DNA of 64,000 nt from Chionoecetes opilio (lineage: Eukaryota > Arthropoda > Malacostraca > Decapoda > Majidae), in contig JACEEZ010026262.1 in NCBI GenBank assembly GCA_016584305.1, positions 88,678 to 152,677 on the forward strand, read 5' to 3'. The translations under genes were made by a program, and so were the position numbers. The notes below the pieces were generated by a model. The model ran no database searches. It was given only the letters and a program-made list of their open reading frames with translations, and was not told where the DNA came from. This document shows, piece after piece, positions 21,513 to 35,127 of this stretch (positions within the stretch are counted from its first letter, which is position 1; each line of letters starts with the position of its first letter).

Positions 21513-24500
21513 CCCCCACAAATAGAATAAATCATGTAGTTTGCCCCCCACAAATAGAATAAATCATGTAGTTTGCCCCCCACAAATAGAATAAATCATG
21601 TAGTTTGCCCCCCACAAATAGAATAAATCATGTAGTTTGCCCCCCACAAATAGATAAATCTGTAGTTTTAGGTTTTTTTTGCCCCCACAATAAATAAATC
21701 ATGTAGTTTGTATTGTAGTTTGCCCCCCACATCGATAAACATAGTTTGCCCCCCAAAATAAATCGTGTAGTTTGCCCCCACAAATAGAATAAATCATGTA
21801 GTTTTGCCCCCCACAAATAGAATAAATCATGTAGTTTGCCCCCACAAATACGAAAAAATCATGTAGTTTGCCCCCCACAAATAGAATAAATCATGTAGTT
21901 TGCCCCCCACAAATAGAATAAATCATGTAGTTTGCCCCCCACAAATAGAATAAATCATTTAGTTTACCCCCCACAAATAGAATAAATCATGTAGTTTGCC
22001 CCCCACAAATAGGATAAATCATGTAGTTTGCCCCCCACAAATAGAATAAATCATGTAGTTTGCCCCCCACAAATAGAATAAATCATTTAGTTGACCCCCA
22101 CAAATAGAATAAATCATGTAGTTTGCCCCCCACAAATAGGATAAATCATGTAGTTTGCCCCCACAAATAGAATAAATCATGTAGTTTGCCCCCCACAAAT
22201 AGAATAAATCATTTAGTTTGCCCCCACAAATAGAATAAATCATTAGTTTGCCCCCCACAAATAGAATAAATCATGTAGTTTGCCCCCACAAATAGAATAA
22301 ATCATGTAGTTTGCCCCCCACAAATAGAATAAATCATTAGTTTGCCCCCACAAATAGAATAAATCATGTAGTTTGCCCCCCACAAATAGAATAAATCATG
22401 TAGTTTGCCCCCCACAAATAGAATAAATCATGTAGTTTGCCCCCCACAAATAGAATAAATCATGTAGTTTGCCCCCCACAAATAGAATAAATCATGTAGT
22501 TTGCCCCCCACAAATAGAATAAATCATGTAGTTTGCCCCCCACAAATAGAATAAATCATGTAGTTTGCCCCCCACAAATAGAATAAATCATGTAGTTTGC
22601 CCCCCACAAATAGAATAAATCATTTAGTTTACCCCCCACAAATAGAATAAATTTATGTAGTTTGCCCCCCACAAATAGGATAAATCATGTAGTTTGCCCC
22701 CCACAAATAGAATAAATCATGTAGTTTGCCCCCCACAAATAGAATAAATCATTTAGTTTGCCCCCCACAAATAGAATAAATCATTTAGTTTGCCCCCACA
22801 AATAGGATAAATCATGTAGTTTGCCCCCCACAAATAGAATAAATCATGTAGTTTGCCCCCCACAAATAGAATAAATCGTTTAGTTTGCCCCCACAAATAG
22901 AATAAATCATGTTAGTTTGCCCCCCACAAATAGAATAAATCATGTAGTTTGCCCCCCACAAATAGAATAAATCATGTAGTTTGCCCCCCACAAATAGAAT
23001 AAATCATGTAGTTTGCCCCCACAAATAGAATAAATCATGTAGTTTGCCCCCACAAATAGAATAAATCATGTAGTTTGCCCCCCACAAATAGAATAAATCA
23101 TGTAGTTTGCCCCCCACAATAGAATAAATCATGTAGTTTGCCCCCACAAATAGAATAAATCATGTAGTTTGCCCCCCACAAATAGAATAAATCATGTAGT
23201 TTGCCCCCCACAAATAGAATAAATCATGTAGTTTGCCCCCCACAAATAGAATAAATCATGTAGTTTGCCCCCCACAAATAGAATAAATCATGTAGTTTGC
23301 CCCCCACAAATAGAATAATCATGTAGTTTGCCCCCCCAAATAGATAAATCATGTAGTTTTCCCCCACAAATAGAATAAATCATGTAGTTTGCCCCCCACA
23401 AATAGAATAAATCGTTTAGTTTGCCCCCCACAAATAGAATAAATCATGTAGTTTGCCCCACAAATAGATAAATCATGTAGTTTTGCCCCCACAAATAGAA
23501 TAAATCGTGTAGTTTGCCCCCACAAATAGAATAAATCAGTAGTTTGCCCCCCACAAATAGAATAAATCATGTAGTTTGCCCCCACAAATAGGAAAAAATC
23601 ATGTAGTTTGCCCCCCACAAATAGAATAAATCGTGTAGTTTGCCCCCCACAAATAGAATAAATCATGTAGTTTGCCCCCCACAAATAGAATAAATAATGT
23701 AGTTTGCCCCCACAAATAGAATAAATCGTGTAGTTTGCCCCCCACAAATAGGATAAATCATGTAGTTTGCCCCCCACAAATAGAATAAATCGTTGTAGTT
23801 TGCCCCCCACAAATAGGATAAATCGTGTAGTTTGCCCCCCACAAATAGGATAAATCATGTAGTTTGCCCCCCACAAATAGGATAAATCTGTGTTTGCCCC
23901 CACAAATAGATAAATCGTGTAGTTTGCCCCCCACAAATAGGATAAATCGTGTAGTTTGCCCCCCACAAATAGGATAAATCATGTAGTTTGCCCCCCACAA
24001 ATAGAATAAATCATGTAGTTTGCCCCCCACAAATAGAATAAATCGTTTTAGTTTGCCCCCCACAAATAGAATAAATCGTTGTAGTTTGCCCCCCACAAAT
24101 AGGGAATAAATCATGTAGTTTGCCCCCCACAAATAGGATAAATCATGTAGTTTGCCCCCCACAAATAGATAAATCGTGTTTGTTTGCCCCCCACAAATAG
24201 AATAAATCGTTTAGTTTGCCCCCCCCAAATAGAATAAATCATGTAGTTTGCCCCCCACAAATAGAATAAATCGTGTAGTTTGCCCCCCACAAATAGGATA
24301 AATCGTTGTAGTTTGCCCCCCACAAATAGAATAAATCGTTTAGTTTGCCCCCACAAATAGAATAAATCATGTAGTTTGCCCCCCACAAATAGAATAAATC
24401 GTTAGTTTGCCCCCCACAAATATAATAAATCATGTAGTTTGCCCCCCACAAATAGAATAAATCGTTTAGTTTGCCCCCACAAATAGAATAAATCATGTAG

Positions 24501-27500
24501 TTGCCCCCACAAATAGAATAAATCGTGTAGTTTGCCCCCCACAAATAGAATAAATCATGTAGTTTGCCCCCACAAATAGAATAAATCATGTAGTTTGCCC
24601 CCACAAATAGAATAAATCATGTAGGTTGCCCCCCACAAATAGAATAAATCATGTAGTTTGCCCCCCACAAATAGAATAAATCATGTAGTTTGCCCCCCAA
24701 ATAGAATAAATCATGTATTTGCCCCCCACAAATAGAATAAATCATTTAGTTTGCCCCCCACAAATAGAATAAATCATGTAGTTTGCCCCCCACAAATAGA
24801 ATAAATCATGTAGTTTGCCCCCACAAATAGAATAAATCATTTATTTGCCCCCCACAAAATAGAATAAATCGTTTAGTTTGCCCCCACAAATAGAATAAAT
24901 CATGTAGTTGCCCCCACAAATAGAATAAATCGTTTAGTTTGCCCCCCACAAATAGAAAAATCGTTTAGTTTGCCCCCACAAATAGAATAAATCATTAGTT
25001 TGCCCCCACAAATAGAATAAATCATGTATTTGCCCCCCACAAATAGAATAAATCGTTTAATTTGCCCCCCACAAATAGAATAAATCTGTAGTTTGCCCCC
25101 ACAAATAGAATAAATCATGTAGTTTGCCCCCCACAAATAGAATAAATCAGTTAGTTTGCCCCCCACAAATAGAATAAATCGTTAGTTTGCCCCCACAAAT
25201 AGAATAAACCATGTAGTTTGCCCCCACAAATAGAATAAATCATGTAGTTTGCCCCCACAAATAGGATAAATCATGTAGTTTGCCCCCCACAAATAGATAA
25301 ATCGTAGTTTGCCCCCACAAAAATAAATCGTTAGTTTGCCCCCACAAAGAGAATAAATCGTTAGTTTGCCCCCCACAAATAGGAATAAATCATGTAGTTT
25401 GCCCCCACAAATAGATAAATCATGTAGTTTGCCCCCACAAATAAATAAATCGTTAGTTTGCCCCCCACAAAGAGAATAAATCGTGTTAGCTTGCCCCCCA
25501 CAAAGAGAATAAATCGTGTAGTTTGCCCCCCACAAATAGATAAATCTGTAGTTTGCCCCCCACAAATAGAATAAATCATGTAGTTTGCCCCCACAAATAG
25601 AATAAATCGTGTAGTTTGCCCCCACAAATAGAATAAATCGTGTAGTTTGCCCCCCACAAATAGAAAAAATCGGTAGTTTGCCCCCACAAATAGAATAAAT
25701 AATGTTTGTTTGCCCCCCACAAATAGAATAAATCATGTAGTTTGCCCCCCACAAATAGAATAAATCGTGTAGTTTGCCCCCCACAAATAGAATAAATCAG
25801 GTAGTTTGCCCCCCACAAATAGAATAAATCAGTGTAGTTTGCCCCCCACAAATAGAATAAATCGTAGTTTGCCCCCACAAATAGAATAAATCGTGTAGTT
25901 TGCCCCCACAAATAGAATAATCGTGTAGTTTGCCCCCCACAAATAGAATAAATCATTTAGTTTGCCCCCCACAAATAGAATAATCGTAGTTTGCCCCCCA
26001 CAAATAGAATAAATCGTGTAGTTTGCCCCCCACAAATAGGATAAATCATGTAGTTTGCCCCCCCCAAATAGAATAAATCGTTTAGTTTGCCCCCCACAAA
26101 TAGAATGAATCGTGTAGTTTGTCCCCCACAAATAGGATAAATCGTGTAGTTTGCCCCCACAAATAGGATAAATCGTGTAGTTTGCCCCCCACAAATAGAA
26201 AAAATCGTGTAGTTTGCCCCCACAAATAGATAAATCTTAGTTTGCCCCCAACAAATAGATAAATCATGTAGTTTGCCCCCCACAAATAGAATAAATCATG
26301 TAGTTTGCCCCACAAATAGAATAAATCGTGTAGTTTGCCCCCACAAATAGGATAAATCATGTAGTTTGCCCCCACAAATAGAATAAATCATGTAGTTTGC
26401 CCCCCACAAATAGAATAAATCATGTAGTTTGCCCCCACAAATAGAAAAAATCATGTAGTTTGCCCCCCACAATAGGATAAATCATGTAGTTTGCCCCCCA
26501 CAAATAGAATAAATCGTTTAGTTTACCCCCCACAAATAGAATAAATCGTTTAGTTTGCCCCCACAAAAAGAAAAAATCAGTTAGTTTGCCCCCCACAAAT
26601 AGAATAAATCATGTAGTTTGCACCCCCACAAATAGAATAAATCGTTTTAGTTTGCCCCCACAAATAGAATAAATCGTTAGTTTGCCCCCCACAAATAGAA
26701 TAAATCGATGTTTGTTTGCCCCACAAATAGAATAAATCATTTAGTTTGCCCCCACAAATAGAATAAATCGTGTAGTTTGCCCCCACAAATAGAATAAATC
26801 ATGTAGTTTGCCCCCCACAAAAGAATAAATCATGTAGTTTGCCCCCCACAAATAGAATAAATCATGTAGTTTGCCCCCACAAATAGAATAAATCATGTTT
26901 GTTTGCCCCACACAAATAGAATAAATCAGTAGTTTGCCCCCCACAAATAGAATAAACATGTAGTTTGCCCCCACAAATAGAATAAATCATGTAGTTTGCC
27001 CCCCACAAATAGAATAAATCATTTAGTTTGCCCCCCACAAATAGAATAAATCATTAGTTTGCCCCCCACAAATAGAATAAATCATGTAGTTTGCCCCCCA
27101 CAAATAGGATAAATCATGTATTTGCCCCCCACAAATAGAATAAATCATTTAGTTTGCCCCCCACAAATAGAATAAATCGTTTTAGTTTGCCCCCCACAAA
27201 TAGAATAAATCATGTAGTTTGCCCCCCACAAATAGATAAATCTTAATTAGTTGCCCCCCACAAATAGAATAAATCGTTTAGTTTGCCCCCCACAAATAGG
27301 ATAAATCATGTTAGTTTGCCCCCCACAAATAGGATAAATCATGTAGTTTGCCCCCCACAAATAGGATAAATCATGTAGTTTGCCCCCACAAATAGAATAA
27401 ACTTTAGTTTGCCCCCCACAAATAGAATAAATCATGTAGTTTGCCCCCCACAAATAGAATAAATCATGTTTGTTTGCCCCCACAAATAGAATAAATCGTT

Positions 27501-29560
27501 TAGTTTGCCCCCACAAATAGAAAAATCATTTAGTTTGCCCCCACAAATAGAATAAATCGTGTAGTTTGCCCCCACAAATAGAATAAATAATTTAGTTTGC
27601 CCCCCACAAATAGAATAAATCGTAGTTTGCCCCCACAAATAGAATAAATAATTTAGTTTGCCCCCCACAAATAGAATAAATCATGTAGTTTGCCCCCACA
27701 AATAGAATAAATCGTTTAGTTTGCCCCCCAAATAGAATAAATCATGTAGTTTGCCCCCACAAATAGAATAAATCGTGTTTGTTTTGCCCCCCACAAATAG
27801 AATAAATCATGTAGTTTGCCCCCCACAAATAGAATAAATCGTGTAGTTTGCCCCCCACAAATAGAATAAATCTTAGTTTGCCCCCCACAAATAGAATAAA
27901 TCGTTTAGTTTGCCCCCCACAAATAGAATAAATCTTAGTTTGCCCCCACAAATAGAATAAATCGTTAGTTTGCCCCCCACAAATAGAATAAATCATGTAG
28001 TTTGCCCCCACAAATAGAATAAATCATGTAGTTTGCCCCCCACAAATAGAATAAATCGTTTAGTTTGCCCCCCACAAATAGAATAAATCTTTAGTTTGCC
28101 CCCCACAAATAGAATAAATCATGTAGTTTGCCCCCCCACAAATAGAATAAATCATGTAGTTGCCCCCCACAAATAGAATAAATCATGTAGTTTGCCCCCA
28201 CAAAATAATAGGAATAAATCATGTAGTTTGCCCCCCACAAATAGAATAAATCATTAGTTTGCCCCCACAAATAGAATAAATCGTGTAGTTTGCCCCCCAC
28301 AAATAGAATAAATCATGTAGTTTGCCCCCACAAATAGAATAAATCATTTAGTTTGCCCCCCCCCAAATAGAATAAATCGTGTAGTTTGCCCCCCACAAAT
28401 AGAATAAATCGTGTTAGTTTGACCCCCACAAATAGAATAAATCGTTTAGTTTGCCCCCACAAATAGAATAAATCGTTAGTTTGCCCCCCACAAATAGAAT
28501 AAATCATGTAGTTTGCCCCCACAAATAGAATAAATCGTTTAGTTTGCCCCCCACAAATAGAATAAATCATGTAGTTTTTCCCCCCACAAATAGAATAAAT
28601 CGTTTAGTTTGCCCCCACAAATAGAATAAATCGTTTAGTTTGCCCCCACAAATAGAATAAATCGTTTAGTTTGCCCCCACAAATAGAATAAATCATTAGT
28701 TTGTCCCCCACAAATAGAATAAATCGTTTAGTTTGCCCCCCACAAATAGAATAAATCATTTAGTTTGCCCCCCACAAATAGAATAAATCTGTAGTTTGCC
28801 CCCACAAATAGAATAAATCGTTTAGTTTGCCCCCCACAAATAGAATAAATCGTTTAGTTTGCCCCCACAAATAGAATAAATCGTGTAGTTTGCCCCCCAC
28901 AAATAGAATAAATCATGTAGTTTGCCCCCCACAAATAGAATAAATCATTAGTTTGCCCCCACAAATAGAATAAATCATGTAGTTTGCCCCCCACAAATAG
29001 AATAAATCATGTAGTTTGCCCCCCACAAATAGAATAAATCATGTAGTTTGCCCCCACCCAAATAGAATAAATCATGTAGTTTGCCCCCACAATAGAATAA
29101 ATCGTTTAGTTTGCCCCCCACAAATAGAATAAATCGTGTAGTTTGCCCCCCCCAAATAGAATAAATCGTGTAGTTTGCCCCCCACAATAGAATAAATCAT
29201 TTAGTTTGCCCCCCACAAATAGAATAAATCTTTAGTTTGCCCCCCACAAATAGAATAAATCCCTGTAGTTTGCCCCCCACAAATAGAATAATCATGTAGT
29301 TTGCCCCCCACAAATAGAATAAATCATTTAGTTTGCCCCCCCAAATAGAATAAATGTAGTTTGCCCCCCACAAATAGAATAAATCGTTTAGTTTGCCCCC
29401 CACAAATAGAATAAATCTTTAGTTTGTCCCCCCACAAATAGAATAAATCATTTAGTTTGCCCCCCACAAATGGATAAATCGTTTATTTGCCCCCACAAAT
29501 AGTTTAATCTTTTAGTTTGTCCCCCACAAATAGGATAAATCGTTATTGCCCCCACAAATG
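21513..29560. repeat. satellite, ~32-bp unit (AATAGAATAAATC type)
   Basis: About 250 head-to-tail units built from CACAAATAGAATAAATC, ATGTAGTTTG and CCCCC. GGGAAAAA of the first subarray is replaced by AATAGAATAAA while the rest of the unit is shared. Variants GTTTAG, GTGTAG and TTAG for ATGTAG become commoner to the right. Edges decay near 29560-29700. Confidence 0.97.
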
Positions 29561-29839
29561 TTGAAATTGTCATCACATGTTGCTTCTCCCACGCCTACAA
29601 TATGAACCTATATAGTTATCTCCACAAAATAGACATTAAGTAGACTAGTTTCGCCCCCCACAAAAAACTCACCGTAATTACCCCAAAAAACATTACTATC
29701 CCCCCAAAAAATCCCAGATCAAGGTCCCTGTTAGTGCAGAGACGATACGGAGTTTTAAAAGAAGACCAGACAGATATATTTTATGGAAGGGATGAAAAGT
29801 GGCTGTAGCCTTGTAGGTAATGCTGGAAGGGATCGCCTT

Positions 29840-30190
29840 TTCCAAGTGAAGGCGTTTGGCTGTAGCTCCGAAACTAACCATAGGATTTTCTCGAAAATAC
29901 CCTCATTGTGAATCCCACTCAAATTTCATATCTGCTGTACAGCCTAACCTATCCGTAACCTAACCTGATGTGTTCAAGAGTGAAGTAGGCGATCTTTTCC
30001 AGAATAAGCGAATATGCGGCCAGGAGGCGATTGTTTTTCCCCAAACAGGTTTGCAAACTTTCGGTTACGGTTAGGATAGGTTCATATCCAGTTATATGTG
30101 AATAACTTTGTGTGGGAATCACAATGAGGGTATTTTAAAGAAAATTATGTGGTTAGTTTCGGAGCTACAGCCATGCGTAGTGGGTCGCCC
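29840..30190. mobile_element. remnant sharing the inner part of the TTAA element, in inverted pair
   Basis: GGGAATCACAATGAGGGTAT then TGGTTAGTTTCGGAGCTACA at 30114-30172 match the 17868-17930 region of the TTAA element. The reverse of the same block lies at 29863-29918. The outer termini are not visible. Confidence 0.6.
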
Positions 30191-30830
30191 ACCAGTGCAA
30201 ACTCGTTTGGGAACAAAATTCGCGGCCGGGAGGGACGGGACACACCTGTAAACAAACATTGATTTCCGACAAAAACGAGTGCTTGATTAATTCAAAACAC
30301 ATTAAAATTATTCAAGGAGACTAAGTTTCGTCTTCGAAATAGGTGAATGCCCACTACCAAAATGTTACCTCACGAGCTCCATTATACAACAGCCTTAACA
30401 CTGCCCTTCTCATAACACCTAGTAGCTTGTACTGTCACAATCATAGCAATTTTGCCGTCAAAAACAACACCTCTGTTTTCTACCATCCATGGAAAAACCA
30501 TGCAAGTAGCCTATGTCTTAATTGAAATAATTTCACTATTACTCAACGCAACGCAGCCTACCATATATATTTACCGTGGAGAATATGTACTCGTAAGTCA
30601 AGCCTATAATTCCCTATCCATGTACTTAAAAACAAGTTATCACATCAAAAGGTTTTTCACCTTTAAAAAAAAAAAGCAACGGCACTAGTTTCACTAATAC
30701 CAAAACCTGTCGCATCCTGTCAATAGATGGGTTCAGGGATTGCCATGCAAACCTAATTATTTAACCTATAATAGCCTTGCCGCTCTACAACAACATGACG
30801 AGTACTCACTGTAGTGACGGCAGGAGCCCA
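30191..30830. other. AT-rich, nothing identified
   Basis: No coding domain or repeat boundary found. Confidence 0.45.
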
Positions 30831-30950
30831 GTGTCCCCGAGCACAGGGGTGCCGGTGTCCCCGAGCACAGGGGTGCCGGTGTCCCCGAGCACAGGGGTGC
30901 CGGTGTCCCCGAGCACAGGGGTGCCGGTGTCCCCGAGCACAGGGGTGCCG
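30831..30950. repeat. 24-bp minisatellite, 5 units
   Basis: Five perfect units starting GTGTCCCCGAGCACAGGGG. GC-rich, in a CpG-richer stretch (30800-31150) with open frames on both strands that I cannot assign to a gene. Confidence 0.97.
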
Positions 30951-31573
30951 GTGAAGAAAGTGGGGGTTCACCAGGCGTTCTTGAGGAGAACTCAACAACC
31001 TTCCGTCCGACAGGCCACTCAACACCCCTCCCCCCTGCCAGGGCCACTGGGTCCCCGCGGGTGGCGGCCCGGGGGCAAGACAACACTAGCACGGAGGAGT
31101 GAGGGCCAGTGGTGCATCGCCCTGTGAAGTCGGCGTGTCCACGCCTCCACGGTAACACAACAGCTCACTAAGTCATGGCGGCTACACTCTGAAACAAAGA
31201 CACACTTAATGCAGGATTCTAAACATTATACACATTCACTATAACAAAAAATCTGCAAGTATAATGAATAAGGCGCCACTGTAAAATGCAGTCTGCGCCA
31301 CCACGGGCGAGAGCCAACCATCACAGCTCTCAAGTACGAACATGCACGCCCTACAGCCTACCCCATGACTCATGAGCCCTCAAGGAAGATTAGAAAGACA
31401 AAAATAGCCTACAGGCGCTATATCCCGGGTGCCTCGGCTAAAGGCTCAAGTGTTAAAAAAAATATAAATTATAAATTAGTTTGGCCTCTCTTCCAAGACT
31501 CGTTTTCTTTTACGTAAGGTAGAACATAAGAATATACGACAACTAGGGGGGGGGGGGGAGGGGCACTCAGTAG
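30951..31573. other. GC-rich then AT-rich, no gene assigned
   Basis: 30960-31160 is CpG-rich and open on both strands but has no domain. ACATAAGAATATA at 31525 resembles a LINE-tail remnant. Confidence 0.45.
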
Positions 31574-31641
31574 AGCGCATACCTCCGCCCGAATATTTCA
31601 TCAATTGGTTGCCATGACAACAGTTGTGATTCAATTTCATA
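31574..31641. repeat. partial duplicate of the 33629 repeat
   Basis: GCGCATACCTCCGCCCGAAT and TTTCATCAATTGGTTGCCAT match 33629-33700 with few differences. The two copies bracket the 31656-33413 element. Confidence 0.85.
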
Positions 31642-31655
31642 AAGAAAAAAATATA

Positions 31656-33413
31656 TAGTGCCGACCGGGGTAATTTGGTCCTTCCAACGGACCGGTTCTA
31701 TTCGGACCGCCATTTTTGCTTTGGTGTTTGTTTCAATATAAATAAGAGTGTAACAGTTTTGAATATCCCATGTAGTAAAACAACCATTTTAACATTTCTA
31801 GTATTAATATGAATATAAATATCGATATGTAACTGAACCCAGAAACCAAAATAGAAAATGAGTAAAATGACAGCAAAAAAAAGTTGCGACAAAGTTTGTT
31901 TACAAAATCAGCTGATTTGGCGAACTTTCATGGGATTCAAATACGAGACGGAGTACATTCTTGTAAATAAGCGTATATATAGTGTTTTTCCTCTACTTTA
32001 ACATGAAAATATCAAAAAGGCTCTATCTTGTCTCATTTTCGTATGATCAATGCTCAGTTTGGGTCCGTATTTACCCCGGTGACAAAAACACTCACGGGGT
32101 AAATTGGACCCAGTGTAATGTACCCCTCACGGCATATCACGGTGAGGATTAACTGCTTATTTGCACTTGTTTCTTTTGTTTCAGGTTGTTGAATGCTAAT
32201 ATGGAATTAGTTTAAGGGTGCTGGTATATAAATTAAGGGTAAATTTTTACTCAAGGACCAGAATTCTCTACACAATTGGGAGAATGATTTCTGTTTAGCT
32301 TAATGGATACGGTAAATGTGCAGTTTCAACCAATACTTCCTATAAACCAATACTCTCCTGACATAACTGGGGGGCTATGCCCACCCATACCTCCCTGCTA
32401 GTTAACTAACCTAACATGGGCATTGATTACGTAACCTAACGGTATTATTTTACATTAGGACCGAAATTCTCTACACAATTGGGAGTGTGGTTCTGTTTAC
32501 CTTATTTAATTCTAGGAAACATTTTCTCTATTGAGTTTCCTACGCAAATCATTACTTTCGAAGATAATGACATGTTCATAGGGAGGCGAGAGCCAAGTGT
32601 TTACGTGCGCCTGACTCTTCCTCTTGTGACCTGCATCGCCTCTGTTCTTCCCTTGCCGCGGACACTTTTTTAATGCAGATTTGACATTAGTTTGGAGGTT
32701 AAAGCGTGTGTTAGGTTAGGTTAGTGAGTCAAAAGGTGGGGTTAGGTTAATTTTCATATCTCCTATACACTTGGATCTCCTTCCTATTAAAAACATCTTA
32801 TATCTCCGAAAGAAGTGCTTTGTGACGGAAGCTCATAGAGAGAATGTTTCCTAGAATCCAATAAGGTAAACAGAAACCATACTCCCAATTGTGTAGGGAA
32901 TTCTGGCCCTAGAGTAAAATATTACTAAATTAAGTAACAATGCTTAGAAATCATAAAAGAAAAACTAACATAGACCTAGAAAAAGAAGAAAGACTAGGAA
33001 CTCAAAGACTGGAACCCAAACGTGTGCGTGTTGGTCATCCTTTCTGCCTCCCCAGAGAATGTCAAGAACAGCTCACAGAATGTTTGATAGTGTCCATGGG
33101 CATGGTATGAAACGTTGTTTAAGTTTTTGGAAGTTTGTCAAATTTTTAAGATTATTTTTTTTTTTTATATATATATATATGACCAATTTACCCCAAAGTT
33201 AGGTCCGATTTACCCCATTTAGTGTAACAATGCGGTCCGCACTTCGCAGTGTATTGCTAACAGAGCTATAATGGAAATTTGTTCAAACTTTAATGACATA
33301 TAGGTAGTGACCCTCCTATGATTGTATTAACTTTTTATTTGTTTATTTCAATAGATATGGAAACTAGATCAAAGTTTGTCAAAACCAGGACCAAATTACC
33401 CCGGTCGGCACTA
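31656..33413. mobile_element. TA-flanked inverted-repeat element, 1.75 kb
   Basis: TA plus GTGCCGACCGGGGTAATTTG at the left and CAAATTACCCCGGTCGGCAC plus TA at the right: perfect inverses. TA duplication suggests the Tc1/mariner group. Inner GGTCCGATTTACCCC words echo the termini. Carries a nested element at 32441-32930; no transposase visible. Confidence 0.9.
32441..32930. mobile_element. nested inverted-repeat MITE
   Basis: Arms of about 80-90 bp share CTACACAATTGGGAGT and CTGTTTACCTTATT in inverse orientation at 32460-32520 and 32845-32910. A single related arm also occurs at 32254-32315. Confidence 0.82.
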
Positions 33414-33420
33414 CTACTAA

Positions 33421-33622
<202 letters not shown>

Positions 33623-33628
33623 GCAGTA

Positions 33629-33872
33629 TGAGCGCATACCTCCGGCCGAATATTTCATCAATTGGTTGCCATGGCAACAGTTGTGAATAGATTTCATCCA
33701 AAGTTAAATAAGTTCTTCCTTATACCAAATAGACTTGGTATACCAAGTTTGGTCCAAATCTATTCGTAACTTTTTGAGAAATCCTGTACACTAACAAACA
33801 AACAAACAAACAAACAAACAAACAGATCGGGGTGAAAACATAACCCCGCCAACTTCGTTAGCGGAGGTAATA
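33629..33872. mobile_element. widespread repeat with CGGAGGTA end
   Basis: Starts GCGCATACCTCCGGCCGAAT and ends AACTTCGTTAGCGGAGGTAA, with an AAAC microsatellite (33790-33826) inside and GGGGTGAAAACATAACCCC near the end. This end is, from memory, common to LINE-like repeats of many invertebrates. A partial second copy of its start is at 31574-31641. Confidence 0.6.
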
Positions 33873-34230
33873 AGGAAGCTACATGAGGCCGTGAAACAGA
33901 GCATTTTTTAAGCAAATCTTACTGGGCGACACAAGATAGAGGCAATAATAGAAGAAATAAATATAAATGGAGATCAAAATTGTGATGCAGTAATAAGAAT
34001 GTACTTCCGGATCTTGCACACACAGCCATGATGAGCCATTGCATCCCAGAAGGATTTTATGAATAAATATCTTGTCGCCCAGTAGCTTAAAAATGTCCTT
34101 ACTGGGCGACAGTTTTCCATCACTGGGAGATATTTTGGTCGCCCAGTTAGCATGTTAAAAAATGCACTGCCGTGAAACCTAACGTGGTAGTTCCTGAACA
34201 CTACCTGTCATACATAACACTACCTATACT
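33872..34230 (-). mobile_element. LINE 3' tail interrupted by a hAT-type MITE
   Basis: The tail TAAGGAAGCTACATGAGGCC resumes as CTAACGTGGTAGTTCCTG after a 273-bp insertion (33897-34169). It is otherwise the same family as 48208-48770. Confidence 0.8.
33897..34169. mobile_element. hAT-type MITE, 273 bp, with perfect 8-bp target duplication
   Basis: Terminal inverted repeats CAGAGCATTTTTTAA and TTAAAAAATGCACTG differ at one base. The flanking target duplication CCGTGAAA is identical at 33889-33896 and 34170-34177. Inner copies of CTGGGCGAC and GTCGCCCAG extend the inverted symmetry. No coding capacity. Confidence 0.9.
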
Positions 34231-34563
34231 TACCACTACGTTCTAGAAGCAAGAAAAAAAAATCTATTTGTAAAATATCTGTAATTAACGAAAATAATCA
34301 AATTATATACGTAATGAATATTCATTATGCCTCTTCTTCTTCTTGTGACCTTTGACGCTATATAAGTATCGCTTCATAAGCCCTCTTCAATAACATCTCC
34401 TTAGTTAACAATCTTGTCAACTCTTCCCTTGGCTATTTCACATGGGATCTTAATGTTTTATTAGTCTTCTTTGTGTCTACTTTCTCTACCTTGAAAAAAA
34501 TTACTTTATTTTGTTTGATCTTGATTAGTTTGCCCCGCAGGACACTAGCTACCACCAAGGACC
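34231..34563. other. AT-rich, nothing identified
   Basis: No gene or repeat recognised. Confidence 0.45.
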
Positions 34564-35127
34564 AAGGTAAAGGTAAAGATGGGAGCATACGCTAAGCTGC
34601 GCGTGGCATGCGGTGCTCATCTCCGTGGCATTAGCCCTAAAGCCCGGTTCCCACCTTCCCGCTTGTACGGCCGCCGTACAACAACAAAGACGTCACAACA
34701 AAGTCTACCGCACCGCCGTACCGCTGTACAGCCGCCGTACAAAGTTAAATTCAAGTCATCTCTCCCGCTCGGCGGTGTCCGCTCGAGCGGAGTTGCCAAC
34801 TGTGCCCAGTTACCACAAATACCACTCAAGCGGTGATGATGGTGACGTCATTGTTGTTGTATGGCGGCCGTACAAGCGGGAAGGTGGGAACCGGGCTTTA
34901 GAGCCTGTGGTGGGTGAGGACCCGTTACCCCGGGACACAGGGCTAGTGTGACTCCCGGGTTACCACAGTTACCTTCCCCAGGTTACCCCAGGTACCCATT
35001 TATCAACCCCGAAAGGAAGGAAGAACCCAGCTGGGTAGGCTGGTCACCGGCTTGCCCTGGCACGGGATCGAACCAGGGCCCGCAGATTCGTAGCCAGGCA
35101 CGCTAGCCACTGCACCACGGAGGCGAC
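34564..35127 (-). mobile_element. tRNA-derived SINE split by an inverted-repeat element
   Basis: The tail part (34564-34636) and the body plus tRNA-like head (about 34902-35127, with A and B boxes at 35065-35120) match the 12592 copy. A 265-bp element interrupts it. Confidence 0.9.
34637..34901. mobile_element. MITE nested in a SINE
   Basis: Termini CTAAAGCCCGGTTCCCACC and its reverse complement at 34883-34901 start arms of about 50 bp that continue through TTCCCGCTTGTACGGC. The interior is rich in GCCGCCGTAC and GACGTCA words. Candidate target duplication AGCC (34633-34636 and 34902-34905) is uncertain, because the uninterrupted SINE copies differ here. Confidence 0.85.

Noticed and set aside
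20527..29403. Many ORFs such as GGKLHDLFYLWGANYMIYSI
   Set aside because: All are frames through the 30/32-bp satellite, broken wherever the C-run length changes.
30766..31158. GC-rich ORFs on both strands around the 24-bp repeat
   Set aside because: No domain, composition driven by the repeat, and no splice or homology support; a CpG-rich exon cannot be excluded.
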